Shown here piece by piece: positions 19,809 through 27,980 of a DNA stretch of 64,000 bases. The position numbers and the translations under genes were made by a program. The notes below the pieces were generated by a model that was not told the origin of the DNA, ran no database searches, and saw only the letters and a list, made by a program, of their open reading frames with translations. Source of the stretch: Aurantibacillus circumpalustris (lineage in GTDB: Bacteria; Bacteroidota; Bacteroidia; B-17B0; Aurantibacillaceae). Each line of letters begins with the position of its first letter. Position 1 is the first letter of the stretch. Location: contig NZ_CP121197.1 of NCBI RefSeq assembly GCF_029625215.1, forward strand, positions 2,170,001 to 2,234,000, given 5' to 3'.

Positions 19809-21356
19809 ATGAAAAAAAGATTAATCTATGTTGTATTAGCTGCTTTAGTATTTTTGAGTACAAAGTTTTTAGCCCAAACTTACGTTATTGATTTAAGAAC
19901 AGGGATTGATGATGGTACCCAGACTCAAATACCTATGGGATCTTTTGATGACACCTGGGAGGTTTCACCAGCCAATAGTCCCGGCGCACACCCAGCAACT
20001 TGTATTTACCAAAAGGTAAAGATAGGAAACGGAACCTATTTAAATGGTGGTAGTGTAACGGCGTATCCCGGTTTATGTCATAATAGTGGTTGGCTCTCAC
20101 CTTATTTAGATCCAGGAGGGGGTGGTTTTGATGTTTCGCAAACCCCACAGGGTGTTTATTATTATTGTACGACTTTTAACCTTTTTTCATGCGACGTACA
20201 ACAAACAGTTTTAAAAATTACTTGTTCGCAGGCGCGATACGGTTTAGTTAGTATTTGGATTAATAACACAGTTGTTCATAGTCTTAGCGTACCGTATCCG
20301 AATACATTCGGAAATTTAAATTTGATTATAAATACTGGTGGCTTGCTGACACAAGGTCAGAATACTATTTACATTAGGGTTTGGGATAACAATTATGATT
20401 CTCAAACTTCAGGCTTGCAGATCGAAGGTGATCTTACTATTAATACATGTGCCCACGCAGACATTTATTTAAACGATAAGGACGGCAACAAAAAAGATGT
20501 GTTTTGTATCGATGAGGATGTGTTTGTGAATGCTTGGGGTTCTATTCCGGGTAATTATAAATTAGAATTACAAAAAGAGACTGGTGGAATTTACAGTCAG
20601 GAAGCCATTACAAACGATATAATTGGCACTCCAAATGGTGTAAGTATAAAAAAAATATTTGAAAATCAATTGTTTTATGTCTTTCAACCAGGGGTTAACT
20701 ATAGAGTAAACGTAATAGTAAACGGACAATGCGGTACTTTTAATGTTTTTAAAGATTTTTCTTTTACTTGTTGTAATAATAGTCCTAATGCTTCTTTTTC
20801 TTTAAATCAAACGGGCTCTTCATTAATTGGCCAAAGCTTAACAAGTGGTACTCATGCTTGGAGTATTTATAAAACAGACCCTCTTACACAGGTTGTAAGT
20901 TCTGATGGGTTTACTATTTTTGGCGATCAAAATAATTTCAGTTATGATCTTGAGGGACCTTGTTACTATGTCTCGCATACGGTAACAAATGACTGTGGTA
21001 CTTCATGCGTAGGACAGCGTTTTTGTAATTTTAATTGTGAAGATAAAGTGTGCAATTTAGAGGCTCCTGTCGCAGATTATGATGAAGCAACGAAGGTTGT
21101 AACATGGACAGGTGTGACCGGTGCATTTGGGTATGTCGTGCAAATTATTAAAGATGGATGTACTCCAGGAGGAACTTTGTCGATATCAGATGTAACTAAT
21201 ATTGATGTTCAAAATGGCACATCGCACACTTTTAATTTATTTGGACCATATGAAGGTTCGGGTAGTCCCCCACAGAACTATTTGGTTAAGGTTTTTGCAA
21301 AATGTCCGGATGGATCATTATCAGGAGCTTCCAATTCGTTTTGTGTTTACCCTTAA
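19809..21356 (+). CDS. Secreted paralogue of the preceding protein, without sorting domain, 515 aa
   Basis: Starts 30 nt after the preceding stop codon, so probably co-transcribed. Signal peptide MKKRLIYVVLAALVFL with cleavage near FLAQ. It has the same order of blocks as its neighbour: VIDLRTGIDD, SGLQIEGDLTIN, CIDEDVF, FTCCNNSPNASF, THAWSIY, VTNDCGTSCVGQ and a VVTWTGVTGAFGYVVQI fibronectin-like part. It stops at SNSFCVYP, exactly where the neighbour continues into its sorting domain. It should therefore reach the periplasm but not use T9SS, unless it travels with its partner. Function unknown. Confidence 0.85.
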   Translation: MKKRLIYVVLAALVFLSTKFLAQTYVIDLRTGIDDGTQTQIPMGSFDDTWEVSPANSPGAHPATCIYQKVKIGNGTYLNGGSVTAYPGLCHNSGWLSPYLDPGGGGFDVSQTPQGVYYYCTTFNLFSCDVQQTVLKITCSQARYGLVSIWINNTVVHSLSVPYPNTFGNLNLIINTGGLLTQGQNTIYIRVWDNNYDSQTSGLQIEGDLTINTCAHADIYLNDKDGNKKDVFCIDEDVFVNAWGSIPGNYKLELQKETGGIYSQEAITNDIIGTPNGVSIKKIFENQLFYVFQPGVNYRVNVIVNGQCGTFNVFKDFSFTCCNNSPNASFSLNQTGSSLIGQSLTSGTHAWSIYKTDPLTQVVSSDGFTIFGDQNNFSYDLEGPCYYVSHTVTNDCGTSCVGQRFCNFNCEDKVCNLEAPVADYDEATKVVTWTGVTGAFGYVVQIIKDGCTPGGTLSISDVTNIDVQNGTSHTFNLFGPYEGSGSPPQNYLVKVFAKCPDGSLSGASNSFCVYP

Positions 21357-21384
21357 GTATTTTTAAATAATTAAGTAGCTTTTA

Positions 21385-21420
21385 AAAATCCTCTTTAACG
21401 GAAGTTGAAGGGGATTTTTT
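21385..21420 (+). terminator. Rho-independent terminator, near copy of the dnaK terminator
   Basis: A 15-bp stem with GGAA tetraloop and a long T run; differs from 17641-17676 at only two positions, including one in the loop. Confidence 0.95.
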
Positions 21421-21489
21421 TATTTGTAAAATTTAGTCAGTTCACTATTTTCAAATCAATGCGGAGAAAATAGAATGAATGCATTTTCT

Positions 21490-21497
21490 TATATTTG
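21490..21497 (+). promoter_or_regulatory. Candidate -7 promoter element (TATATTTG)
   Basis: Exact TAnnTTTG match ending 9 nt before the ATG at 21507. Transcription would start only a few nt before the start codon. Confidence 0.55.
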
Positions 21498-21506
21498 AGA
21501 TTAGTT

Positions 21507-23810
21507 ATGGAGAAAATTCACAAAGCTACAACCTTGGCAGTTTTATTTAATCTTGCAGCCATAGCTTGTCTTCTTTCGGGTTTTGTAGTTACACCTATGG
21601 TGTTGAGTTTAATTGCTTTTTTTGCGGCAATAAAAGACCTCCCAGTTTACACGAGTAAATACCAATTCATAACTATTTTGGTTTCGACATTAGTGTTGGG
21701 CTTATGCATGGATCTGCCAAATGAAAATTTTCCATTAACAACTATTTCTCTTTTATTATTAGCAGTTGTAGCAACTATGCGCATTGCCTTCTTTCGCATA
21801 TTTTCATACACCTCCTATATTTGGTTTGAACCGATAACACTTGTTTTCGCTGTTGGTTTATACATCATTTCAAATATCATGTACAATCACGATTGGAAAG
21901 GATATCTCTTTCCTTTACCGATTATTATTTTTGATTTAGTTTTCACTTGGGGAACAATTAAAGATAAAAATCAATTGCTTAAAGAAGCACGTGGTGGTTA
22001 CCGCGTTCAGCTTGGAAAGGCTGCGAATGATTTTGAATTACCTGATCAAGATGGAAATACCGTAAAGTTATCTGATTTAAAAGATAAGCGTCACATATTA
22101 CTCATTTTTGTGCGTGGGGACTGGTGTCCAGGCTGCCACATGATGTTACGCACTTACGAAAAGAATAACGAAAAATTCAAATCGAAAAATATTTTGGTTA
22201 TGGCCATTGGCCCTGATCCTGTTGGTGTAAATCGCGGAATGGTTGAGAAATTAGGATTAGATTTTAAAGTATTATCTGATGAAGGTCAACGTACAGCCAT
22301 GATTTACGGTGTGCAGTTAAAAGAGTATGATAATGCTTTTGCTGAAAAGTATGACGAAGGTATTCCTTTGCCAGCATCCTTCCTTATTGATAAAAGTGGA
22401 ATTGTTCGTTACGTTTCACGGCCAGATAAAGTAGGAGAGTTTTTAAATCCTTCGCTTATATTTCCAATTGTTGATCAACTCGATCAATATTACGTGAGGA
22501 GTAAAGTTTTAGAAGCTGAAAACGATACGGCAACTCTTGCTGAAATTAAAAGTAAAAATCTGACGGGTGTTGAAAAATCAATAGACACTTTAAAGAAAGA
22601 ACTCGACAATTATCAAAGTATTATTGAACAAGCTAACGACGCTATTCTTGTTGTCGACATTGTTGATGGAAGGATTCGTCAAAGTAATCCAAGTGCTTCT
22701 AAATTGTTGGAGTACGGTAAGGATGAGTTGGAGAGCCATACTCTATTCGATCTTCAACCAAAAGAATTCCTTGATAAGAGTTCAAAAATGGTTGCTGATG
22801 TTTGGGAGAAAGGCGGTCTTATTTATACTGACATTCCTTTTGTGACTAAATCAAATGAAATTATTCCAGTGGAATGTTCGGCAAAAGTGGCACCGTACGC
22901 TGGCAGACCAGCCATCGTAATCTACGCACGCGATATTCGTGAACGTTTAAAAATGGAGCGTGAAATTACTGCGCAGCGAAAAGAAATTGACGCCAAAAGT
23001 CAGGATATAAGAGATAGTATCGAATATTCAAAACGTATTCAAAGATCAATACTTATAGAAAAAGAAAAACTACAAGAATACGTGCCGGATTCTTTTATTT
23101 TATTTAAACCGCGCGATGTTGTGAGTGGGGATTTTTACTGGTTCGATAAATACGATATTAGAAATAGAACCGTAGCTCCAAGAGGAACACCGTATCAAGG
23201 CGACTCCCATATATTAGTTGTTGCGGCGATAGATTGCACGGGACACGGTGTGCCGGGTGCGTTTATGAGTATTATAGGGAACAATTTATTAAATCAAACG
23301 CTCGATAATACTGAAATAAGTTCACCCGCTGAGGCACTAGATTTTTTAGATAAGAATCTTAAAAAGGGTCTGAATAAAAATGCGGGAGATGTGAAGCTAA
23401 GAGACGGAATGGATATTTCATTGGTGAGTATTGATTTAAGCGACAAGGTTCTTGAGTACGCCGGCGCTAATAACCCGATTTACATTGTTCGAAATAATGA
23501 ATTAATTGTTTTAAAGGCCGATAAACAGCCGATAACAGCTTCACTCGAATCTAAAGCGAAACCCTTTACAAATCAGGTTTTTAAATTAGAAAAAAACGAT
23601 GCGATTTATTTGTTTACAGATGGTTACGCCGATCAGTTTGGTGGCGAAGATGATAAAAAATTCATGTACAAACGTTTTAAAGAAACCTTGGTAGGTGTTC
23701 AGGATAAATGTATGAATGAACAAATGAATATTCTTGAAACGACTTTTGAGAAATGGAAAGGCAGTCACGAACAAGTGGATGATGTTTTAGTTATCGGAAT
23801 AAAAATATAG
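21507..23810 (+). CDS. Membrane peroxiredoxin-PAS-PP2C (SpoIIE) fusion phosphatase, 767 aa
   Basis: Domains in order: five or so membrane segments (residues ~8-155), an AhpC/TSA peroxiredoxin-like domain (~165-325) with GDWCPGCH (Cys207 and Cys210), a PAS domain (~370-490), a coiled linker (~485-520), and a SpoIIE-type PP2C Ser/Thr phosphatase (~530-767). The phosphatase carries DVVSGDFYWF, DCTGHGVPGAFMS, RDGMDISLV, LFTDGYADQFGG and QVDDVLVIG. A redox or peroxide input controlling dephosphorylation of an anti-sigma-antagonist or similar target is the natural inference. No partner kinase or STAS gene is nearby. The start is set at the ATG; the upstream in-frame TTG overlaps the -7 element. Confidence 0.88.
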   Translation: MEKIHKATTLAVLFNLAAIACLLSGFVVTPMVLSLIAFFAAIKDLPVYTSKYQFITILVSTLVLGLCMDLPNENFPLTTISLLLLAVVATMRIAFFRIFSYTSYIWFEPITLVFAVGLYIISNIMYNHDWKGYLFPLPIIIFDLVFTWGTIKDKNQLLKEARGGYRVQLGKAANDFELPDQDGNTVKLSDLKDKRHILLIFVRGDWCPGCHMMLRTYEKNNEKFKSKNILVMAIGPDPVGVNRGMVEKLGLDFKVLSDEGQRTAMIYGVQLKEYDNAFAEKYDEGIPLPASFLIDKSGIVRYVSRPDKVGEFLNPSLIFPIVDQLDQYYVRSKVLEAENDTATLAEIKSKNLTGVEKSIDTLKKELDNYQSIIEQANDAILVVDIVDGRIRQSNPSASKLLEYGKDELESHTLFDLQPKEFLDKSSKMVADVWEKGGLIYTDIPFVTKSNEIIPVECSAKVAPYAGRPAIVIYARDIRERLKMEREITAQRKEIDAKSQDIRDSIEYSKRIQRSILIEKEKLQEYVPDSFILFKPRDVVSGDFYWFDKYDIRNRTVAPRGTPYQGDSHILVVAAIDCTGHGVPGAFMSIIGNNLLNQTLDNTEISSPAEALDFLDKNLKKGLNKNAGDVKLRDGMDISLVSIDLSDKVLEYAGANNPIYIVRNNELIVLKADKQPITASLESKAKPFTNQVFKLEKNDAIYLFTDGYADQFGGEDDKKFMYKRFKETLVGVQDKCMNEQMNILETTFEKWKGSHEQVDDVLVIGIKI

Positions 23811-23811
23811 A

Positions 23812-25158
23812 ATGAACATCCAAAAACTCCCATTTGGCAAGCAAATTCTCTATGGTTTCGGAATGATGGGTTGGAGCATTATGATCAATCTAATCAGCGT
23901 GATCTTGGTGTATTTGTATTTGCCCCCCGAAAGCAGCGGTCTACCAAAATTAATTACGCAGGTTGTTATTTTCGGTTTTTTTAATGTGATCGCTATTGTT
24001 ACCGCAAGTGGTAGGCTGGTAGATGCTATTGTAGACCCTTTTATAGCACAGTTTAGCGACCGCAGTAAAAATCCGAAAGGACGTAGAATTCCAATGATGA
24101 AATGGGCAATTGTACCTTCAATTATTTTTTGTTGTCTAATTTTTTATCCATTAAAACCCGAAGAAAGTAATTTAAACATTGTGTGGCTTGCTTTTGCACT
24201 CATTGGTTTTTATGTTTCATCAACAACATACATTATCCCTTACAATGCGTTACTTCCCGAATTGGCGCCAACAGCAGAAGACAAAGTACGCATGTCAACT
24301 TTTCAATCGCTGGGATACGTTATGGGAATTGGTATTTCTTCCAATGTTTTTAATTTGACAAATCTTTTACAAACGTCTTTTCAAATCACACAACGGATTT
24401 CGGCGCTGCAAATAAGTGTAGTTGTAATGACTTTACTAGCCGGAGTTTTAATGCTAATAACAGTTTTGGTAATTAATGAAAAAAAACATTCTGTCAGCGT
24501 TCCGAGTGCCGTTCCTTTAAAGAGCGCGCTTTTACAAACGCTTAGAAACAAAAATTTCTTGTTATTCATTGTTGCAGATTTCTCTTATTTTATCGCAGTA
24601 ACCATTATAACTTCAGGCTTAATGTATTTTGTGACAGTGCTGCTTCCTTTGCAAGAAAGTGTTGGAAATAAATTAATGATTACAATGGTATTAGTTTCTT
24701 TTATTTTTTATCCGATCGTAAATTATCTTGCAAAAAGAATTGGAAAAAAACGAATCGTAATTGTGTCGCTAGGGCTACTTTCATTAGTTTTTTTAGGAGT
24801 TTTCTTTTTAGGAAGGACAGATTTTCGGCCACTCATACAAATCTATTCGCTTATAGCATTTGCTGCAATTCCTTTAGCTTCCCTAAACATATTACCAAAT
24901 GCCATCTTAGCTGAAATCATTGCAAAAGATAGTTTAGAAACCAAAGAAAATAAAGAGGCCATCTATTTTGCGGTACGTTACTTTTTTGTGAAAATCGCTC
25001 AGACCTTTGGTATCGCTTTATTCGCAATGCTGCTTATTTACGGCAAAGATGTTGGCAATGATCTAGGAATTCGATTGAATGGTGTTTTAGGGTTTGTGTT
25101 GTGCTTTTTAGCCTCGTTGATTTTTACAAGATTTAAGGAGCCGAAGCCGTCGACTTAG
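23812..25158 (+). CDS. MFS transporter, GPH-type cation symporter family (MFS_2), 448 aa
   Basis: Twelve predicted membrane helices. The N-terminal part has the family pattern GWSIMINL then DAIVDPFIAQFSDRSKNPKGRR, the conserved cytoplasmic loop of glycoside-pentoside-hexuronide:cation symporters and related MFS_2 carriers. The ATG lies one base after the preceding stop codon, so the two genes are almost certainly translated together. Substrate unknown; pairing with a redox-sensing phosphatase gives no direct clue. Confidence 0.85.
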   Translation: MNIQKLPFGKQILYGFGMMGWSIMINLISVILVYLYLPPESSGLPKLITQVVIFGFFNVIAIVTASGRLVDAIVDPFIAQFSDRSKNPKGRRIPMMKWAIVPSIIFCCLIFYPLKPEESNLNIVWLAFALIGFYVSSTTYIIPYNALLPELAPTAEDKVRMSTFQSLGYVMGIGISSNVFNLTNLLQTSFQITQRISALQISVVVMTLLAGVLMLITVLVINEKKHSVSVPSAVPLKSALLQTLRNKNFLLFIVADFSYFIAVTIITSGLMYFVTVLLPLQESVGNKLMITMVLVSFIFYPIVNYLAKRIGKKRIVIVSLGLLSLVFLGVFFLGRTDFRPLIQIYSLIAFAAIPLASLNILPNAILAEIIAKDSLETKENKEAIYFAVRYFFVKIAQTFGIALFAMLLIYGKDVGNDLGIRLNGVLGFVLCFLASLIFTRFKEPKPST

Positions 25159-25165
25159 TAAAATT

Positions 25166-25232
25166 AACCACATAGGTACATAGGTTGCATAGAGTTGAGC
25201 AATCATATTTAAGAAATAAAGAGTACATAGAG
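25166..25232 (+). repeat. Word-like intergenic repeat (CATAGG/CATAGAG words)
   Basis: CATAGG at 25171 and 25179, CATAGAG at 25188 and 25226, embedded in AT-rich sequence beginning just after the transporter stop codon. It resembles the CACAGAG element at 33.1 and 33.8 kb in style but not in exact sequence. Confidence 0.5.
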
Positions 25233-25251
25233 TTTGAAGCTTCGCTTCAAA
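25233..25251. terminator. Hairpin between convergent genes, possible bidirectional terminator
   Basis: TTTGAAGC-TTC-GCTTCAAA is a perfect 8-bp stem between the convergent transporter and cfa genes. A T run follows only after ~12 nt, so termination is uncertain. Confidence 0.35.
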
Positions 25252-25298
25252 TGAGTATGAAATTTTTTTTGATTTAAAGCGATAAATCTGCATCCTTT

Positions 25299-25342
25299 CA
25301 ACTATAGGCTATCAACTATTGACTTTCGACTAACGACCAACG
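25299..25342 (-). repeat. Word-like repeat overlapping the 3' end of the cfa gene
   Basis: On the minus strand it reads GTTGGTCGTTAGTCGAAAG and then TCAATAGTTGATAG, a chain of near-repeats of TCG/GTTAG/ATAG words. The last codons and the TAG stop of the cfa gene (25330-25332) lie inside it. Confidence 0.45.
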
Positions 25343-26568
25343 TTATTCGGTCTGGTATAAACTAATTGCATCACATGGATGTTTCTCATAGCAAAGGCGG
25401 CTTCGCAGTATGAAAAATAATAATTCCATTTGCGAATAAAATAATCATCGAAACCTAACTTCTTAATCTCTTCAATATTTTTAGAAAATTCTTGTTGCCA
25501 GATTTTTAAAGTATGAGCGTAATCTAAACCTAAGTCTTTTAAGTCTACCAGAGTCAAATCACACACTTCGTTAATGGCTTTATTAATGGCTGTTACAGAA
25601 GGTAATAAAGAACCAGGAAAAATATGTTTTTGAATCCAGTCTACGCCATTCTTTAAATGCTCGAAACGGCTGTCGGGACATGTAATGACTTGTATGGCGA
25701 ATATGCCATCTTTTTTAAGTAAATCGCTACATTTTTTAAAATACTCGTTATAAAATTCGGCACCGACAGCTTCCAGCATTTCAATAGAAACAAGCTTGTC
25801 AAATTTCCCTTCCATCAAACGGTAATCTTTTAAAATAACAGAAACTTTATCAGATAAATTTTCTTTAATAATTCTTTCGTTAGCGAGTTTGTGCTGTTCT
25901 TCAGAGATTGTTAAGCTAGTAACTTTACAGCCATAAGTTTTTGCAATGTAAATTGCATTTCCGCCCCAACCGCTACCGATTTCAAGAACATGGTCACTCG
26001 GTTTTAAATTTAATTGTCTGCATAAACGATCGTACTTCGCTAACTGTGCTTCTTCCAAAGTCATATTTTCCTCTTTGAAGTATGCGGAGGAGTAGGTCAT
26101 TGTTGGATCAAGAAATAAGGAGAAAAAAGTATTGTTGAGGTCGTAGTGTTCTGAAATATTTTTCTTAGAACCACCAATGCTGTTTGTTTTTTTTGAGTGA
26201 TAGATTTTATTGAAAAATTTTAGAACATTTATGAAAAAATTATTGTGCAAACTTCCTGAAATACCAGGTGTGTTTTCGATATTCAAAAGAAACCATTTAA
26301 TTACGTTTTGAATGTTGGGTGTTTCCCAATCACCATCTACATATGATTCTCCAAAACCAATATCACCGTATAAAACACAACGTTTAAAGAAATTCGAATT
26401 TTTTATTTCGATTCTAGCGCAAATAGAATTTTCACCATTCCCAAATTTTAATTCTTGTCCGCTCGGCAGAATTAACTCTAACGACCCTAATTGCATTTCT
26501 GAAAAAAGTCCTAAAAGAATTCTTTCGTAGAAACCAATTTTGTCGTTTATGGCTATTATTGTTGACAT
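25330..26568 (-). CDS. cfa: Cyclopropane-fatty-acyl-phospholipid synthase family methyltransferase, 412 aa
   Basis: SAM-dependent methyltransferase acting on unsaturated acyl chains of membrane lipids. It has the N-terminal lipid-binding region with YGDIGFGESYVDGDW, then the SAM site LEIGSGWGG (195-203), SIEMLEAVG (Glu266), FPGSLLPSV and the C-terminal helices. Against the E. coli enzyme (from memory), the bicarbonate-site Cys139 is replaced by Ser161 (TYSSAYF) and His266 by Gln293, while Glu and Tyr are kept. The product may therefore differ from a cyclopropane. It is the last gene of the minus-strand lipid cluster. The C-terminal codons sit in a word-like repeat. Confidence 0.9.
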   Translation of the reverse strand: MSTIIAINDKIGFYERILLGLFSEMQLGSLELILPSGQELKFGNGENSICARIEIKNSNFFKRCVLYGDIGFGESYVDGDWETPNIQNVIKWFLLNIENTPGISGSLHNNFFINVLKFFNKIYHSKKTNSIGGSKKNISEHYDLNNTFFSLFLDPTMTYSSAYFKEENMTLEEAQLAKYDRLCRQLNLKPSDHVLEIGSGWGGNAIYIAKTYGCKVTSLTISEEQHKLANERIIKENLSDKVSVILKDYRLMEGKFDKLVSIEMLEAVGAEFYNEYFKKCSDLLKKDGIFAIQVITCPDSRFEHLKNGVDWIQKHIFPGSLLPSVTAINKAINEVCDLTLVDLKDLGLDYAHTLKIWQQEFSKNIEEIKKLGFDDYFIRKWNYYFSYCEAAFAMRNIHVMQLVYTRPNNVGR

Positions 26569-26621
26569 TCTGCTTATTACGAATTTATGTATTTAACACT
26601 GTTAATCAAATAAAGTAAATC

Positions 26622-27422
26622 CTACCTTTTTTCCTCGTATTTACGAAATACGTCTTGTTGTAGATGTGCGTTTTCTGCTTTTTTATGAAAATGTAATTTC
26701 TTTAACCAAAGGCGAAAAGCTTGCCAGTGAATTAAACCAATTATTCTTAGGGTTAGTAAAGGAAAACGAACACTATAAATAAAAAGATTATAGTTCGAGA
26801 GCTCCTTCCTAGAGCCAGTTAAAGTACTAATGAAGAAGCGCTCTTCATCTTTGTAATCATCTATTCGGATATTCAGTTTTTCAGTTGGAACAGTGAGATT
26901 AAAGTCGAAATTTGTATCGTGATCGATAAATGGGGATACGTAAAAGTACTTTGAGGTGTTAAGATGAAATCCTTTTTCATTCAGAGTTTCTTTTCCCAAG
27001 AAATATGGCTTTATCTCACCAAAAGTATTTCCAACTTCGGCAATTGCACATTCAGCTTCGTTGTTTTTACCCAAAACAAAGTAGAAGGACACAGGATTAA
27101 AGTTGTAACCTAATATGTTCAGGTTTGTTAACAGCATTATTCTTTGATTAACATATTTCACGCCATTTTGTTCAAGATACGCGATAATATGTTCTTTGGT
27201 AGATTTGTCCCTATTAGGACCGTCAATCGGCAATTGAATGTGTTCGTTATCGCGGAGTGAGAAAAAGTTAAATCCGTTTTTGCTCAGCATCCAGTGTTTT
27301 TTAACCAACGTGTCAATTTCATCAAGGTCGATATAGAACATAAATACGTTGTAGTGAAATCGGTGAGATTTCGGCTTCAAACGGTTGTGCATGACTTTAG
27401 CTCTATAGAGGCAACTGTTCAT
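26622..27422 (-). CDS. DUF1365 family protein, 266 aa
   Basis: Recognised by NSCLYRAKVMHNRLKPKSHRF at the N-terminus and NILGYNFNPVSFYF in the middle, both typical of DUF1365. Its biochemical activity is not established. It is routinely found beside a Cfa-type methyltransferase and an FAD amine-oxidase-like protein, as here, and is inferred to act in fatty-acid modification. Probably cytosolic or membrane-associated; no signal peptide. The start codon directly abuts a TGGAAAATG-word repeat. Confidence 0.9.
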   Translation of the reverse strand: MNSCLYRAKVMHNRLKPKSHRFHYNVFMFYIDLDEIDTLVKKHWMLSKNGFNFFSLRDNEHIQLPIDGPNRDKSTKEHIIAYLEQNGVKYVNQRIMLLTNLNILGYNFNPVSFYFVLGKNNEAECAIAEVGNTFGEIKPYFLGKETLNEKGFHLNTSKYFYVSPFIDHDTNFDFNLTVPTEKLNIRIDDYKDEERFFISTLTGSRKELSNYNLFIYSVRFPLLTLRIIGLIHWQAFRLWLKKLHFHKKAENAHLQQDVFRKYEEKR

Positions 27423-27423
27423 A

Positions 27424-27456
27424 GATGGAAAATGTAAAAGGGAATATGGAAAATGG
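27424..27456 (+). repeat. TGGAAAATG-family repeat, left flank of four-helix-bundle gene
   Basis: Purine-rich words GATGGAAAATG and ATATGGAAAATGG fill the gap between the DUF1365 start and the four-helix-bundle stop. Eleven bases (27446-27456) are the exact reverse complement of 27873-27883 on the other side of the gene. Confidence 0.7.
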
Positions 27457-27460
27457 TGGT

Positions 27461-27823
27461 TTATTCATTCTTGGATGATTTTTTTATTGCTGCGAAAATA
27501 TTTTTTAAATCATGAGACTCTTTAAGGAAGATTTCAAAATCCTTTTTATACTTAGGGTCTTCATATAATTCTGCCAGAACTCTCAACCAATAATGACTCT
27601 CTCTTGCTTCTTTATAACTAATGCCAATCTTATTCGTGAAATCTCTTTTAGATACAGCTCCCTGCGCCTCTTCATAATTTGCTCCTATTGAAATACTTGA
27701 TCTTCCAACCTGTAATTTTGGAATTTTATAAATGTAATCCTCAGGAAGTTTTTTTAGAAATTTCAAAGTATTTACACCGAAGTAAAATGTCCTATCTAAT
27801 AATTGTTGTGTTTTCTCGTTCAT
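27461..27823 (-). CDS. Four helix bundle protein (23S rRNA intervening-sequence S23-like), 120 aa
   Basis: Small, mostly helical and charged protein. It carries the family signature IPKLQVGRSSISIGANYEEAQ, then KIGISYKEARESHYWLRVL and a C-terminal helix with LKNIFAAI. Relatives are encoded inside intervening sequences of 23S rRNA in Leptospira and other bacteria, and are also scattered on chromosomes; their molecular function is not settled. Here the gene splits an otherwise conserved pair (FAD oxidoreductase / DUF1365) and is bracketed by inverted copies of a word-like repeat. It therefore looks like an insertion into the operon rather than an original member. Confidence 0.92.
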   Translation of the reverse strand: MNEKTQQLLDRTFYFGVNTLKFLKKLPEDYIYKIPKLQVGRSSISIGANYEEAQGAVSKRDFTNKIGISYKEARESHYWLRVLAELYEDPKYKKDFEIFLKESHDLKNIFAAIKKSSKNE

Positions 27824-27865
27824 TTGGGTCTATTTTAGGTTAAATTTAAATTTTAAAAAATAGCT

Positions 27866-27980
27866 ACATCATCCATTTTCCATTTTACCTTTTACATCAG
27901 CCATTTTGCCCATCTTCCTTTTGCAATTTTCCATTTTATTTTCACGCCCAACTTCCATCTTCCATTTTACATCTTACATT
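27866..27980 (-). repeat. TGGAAAATG-family repeat, right flank of four-helix-bundle gene
   Basis: About 115 bp built on the minus strand from degenerate words (AATGTAAGATG, TAAAATGGAAGATGG, AAAATGGAAAATGG). It is inverted relative to the left flank. It overlaps the last codons and the stop (27974-27976) of the FAD oxidoreductase gene. Confidence 0.7.
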
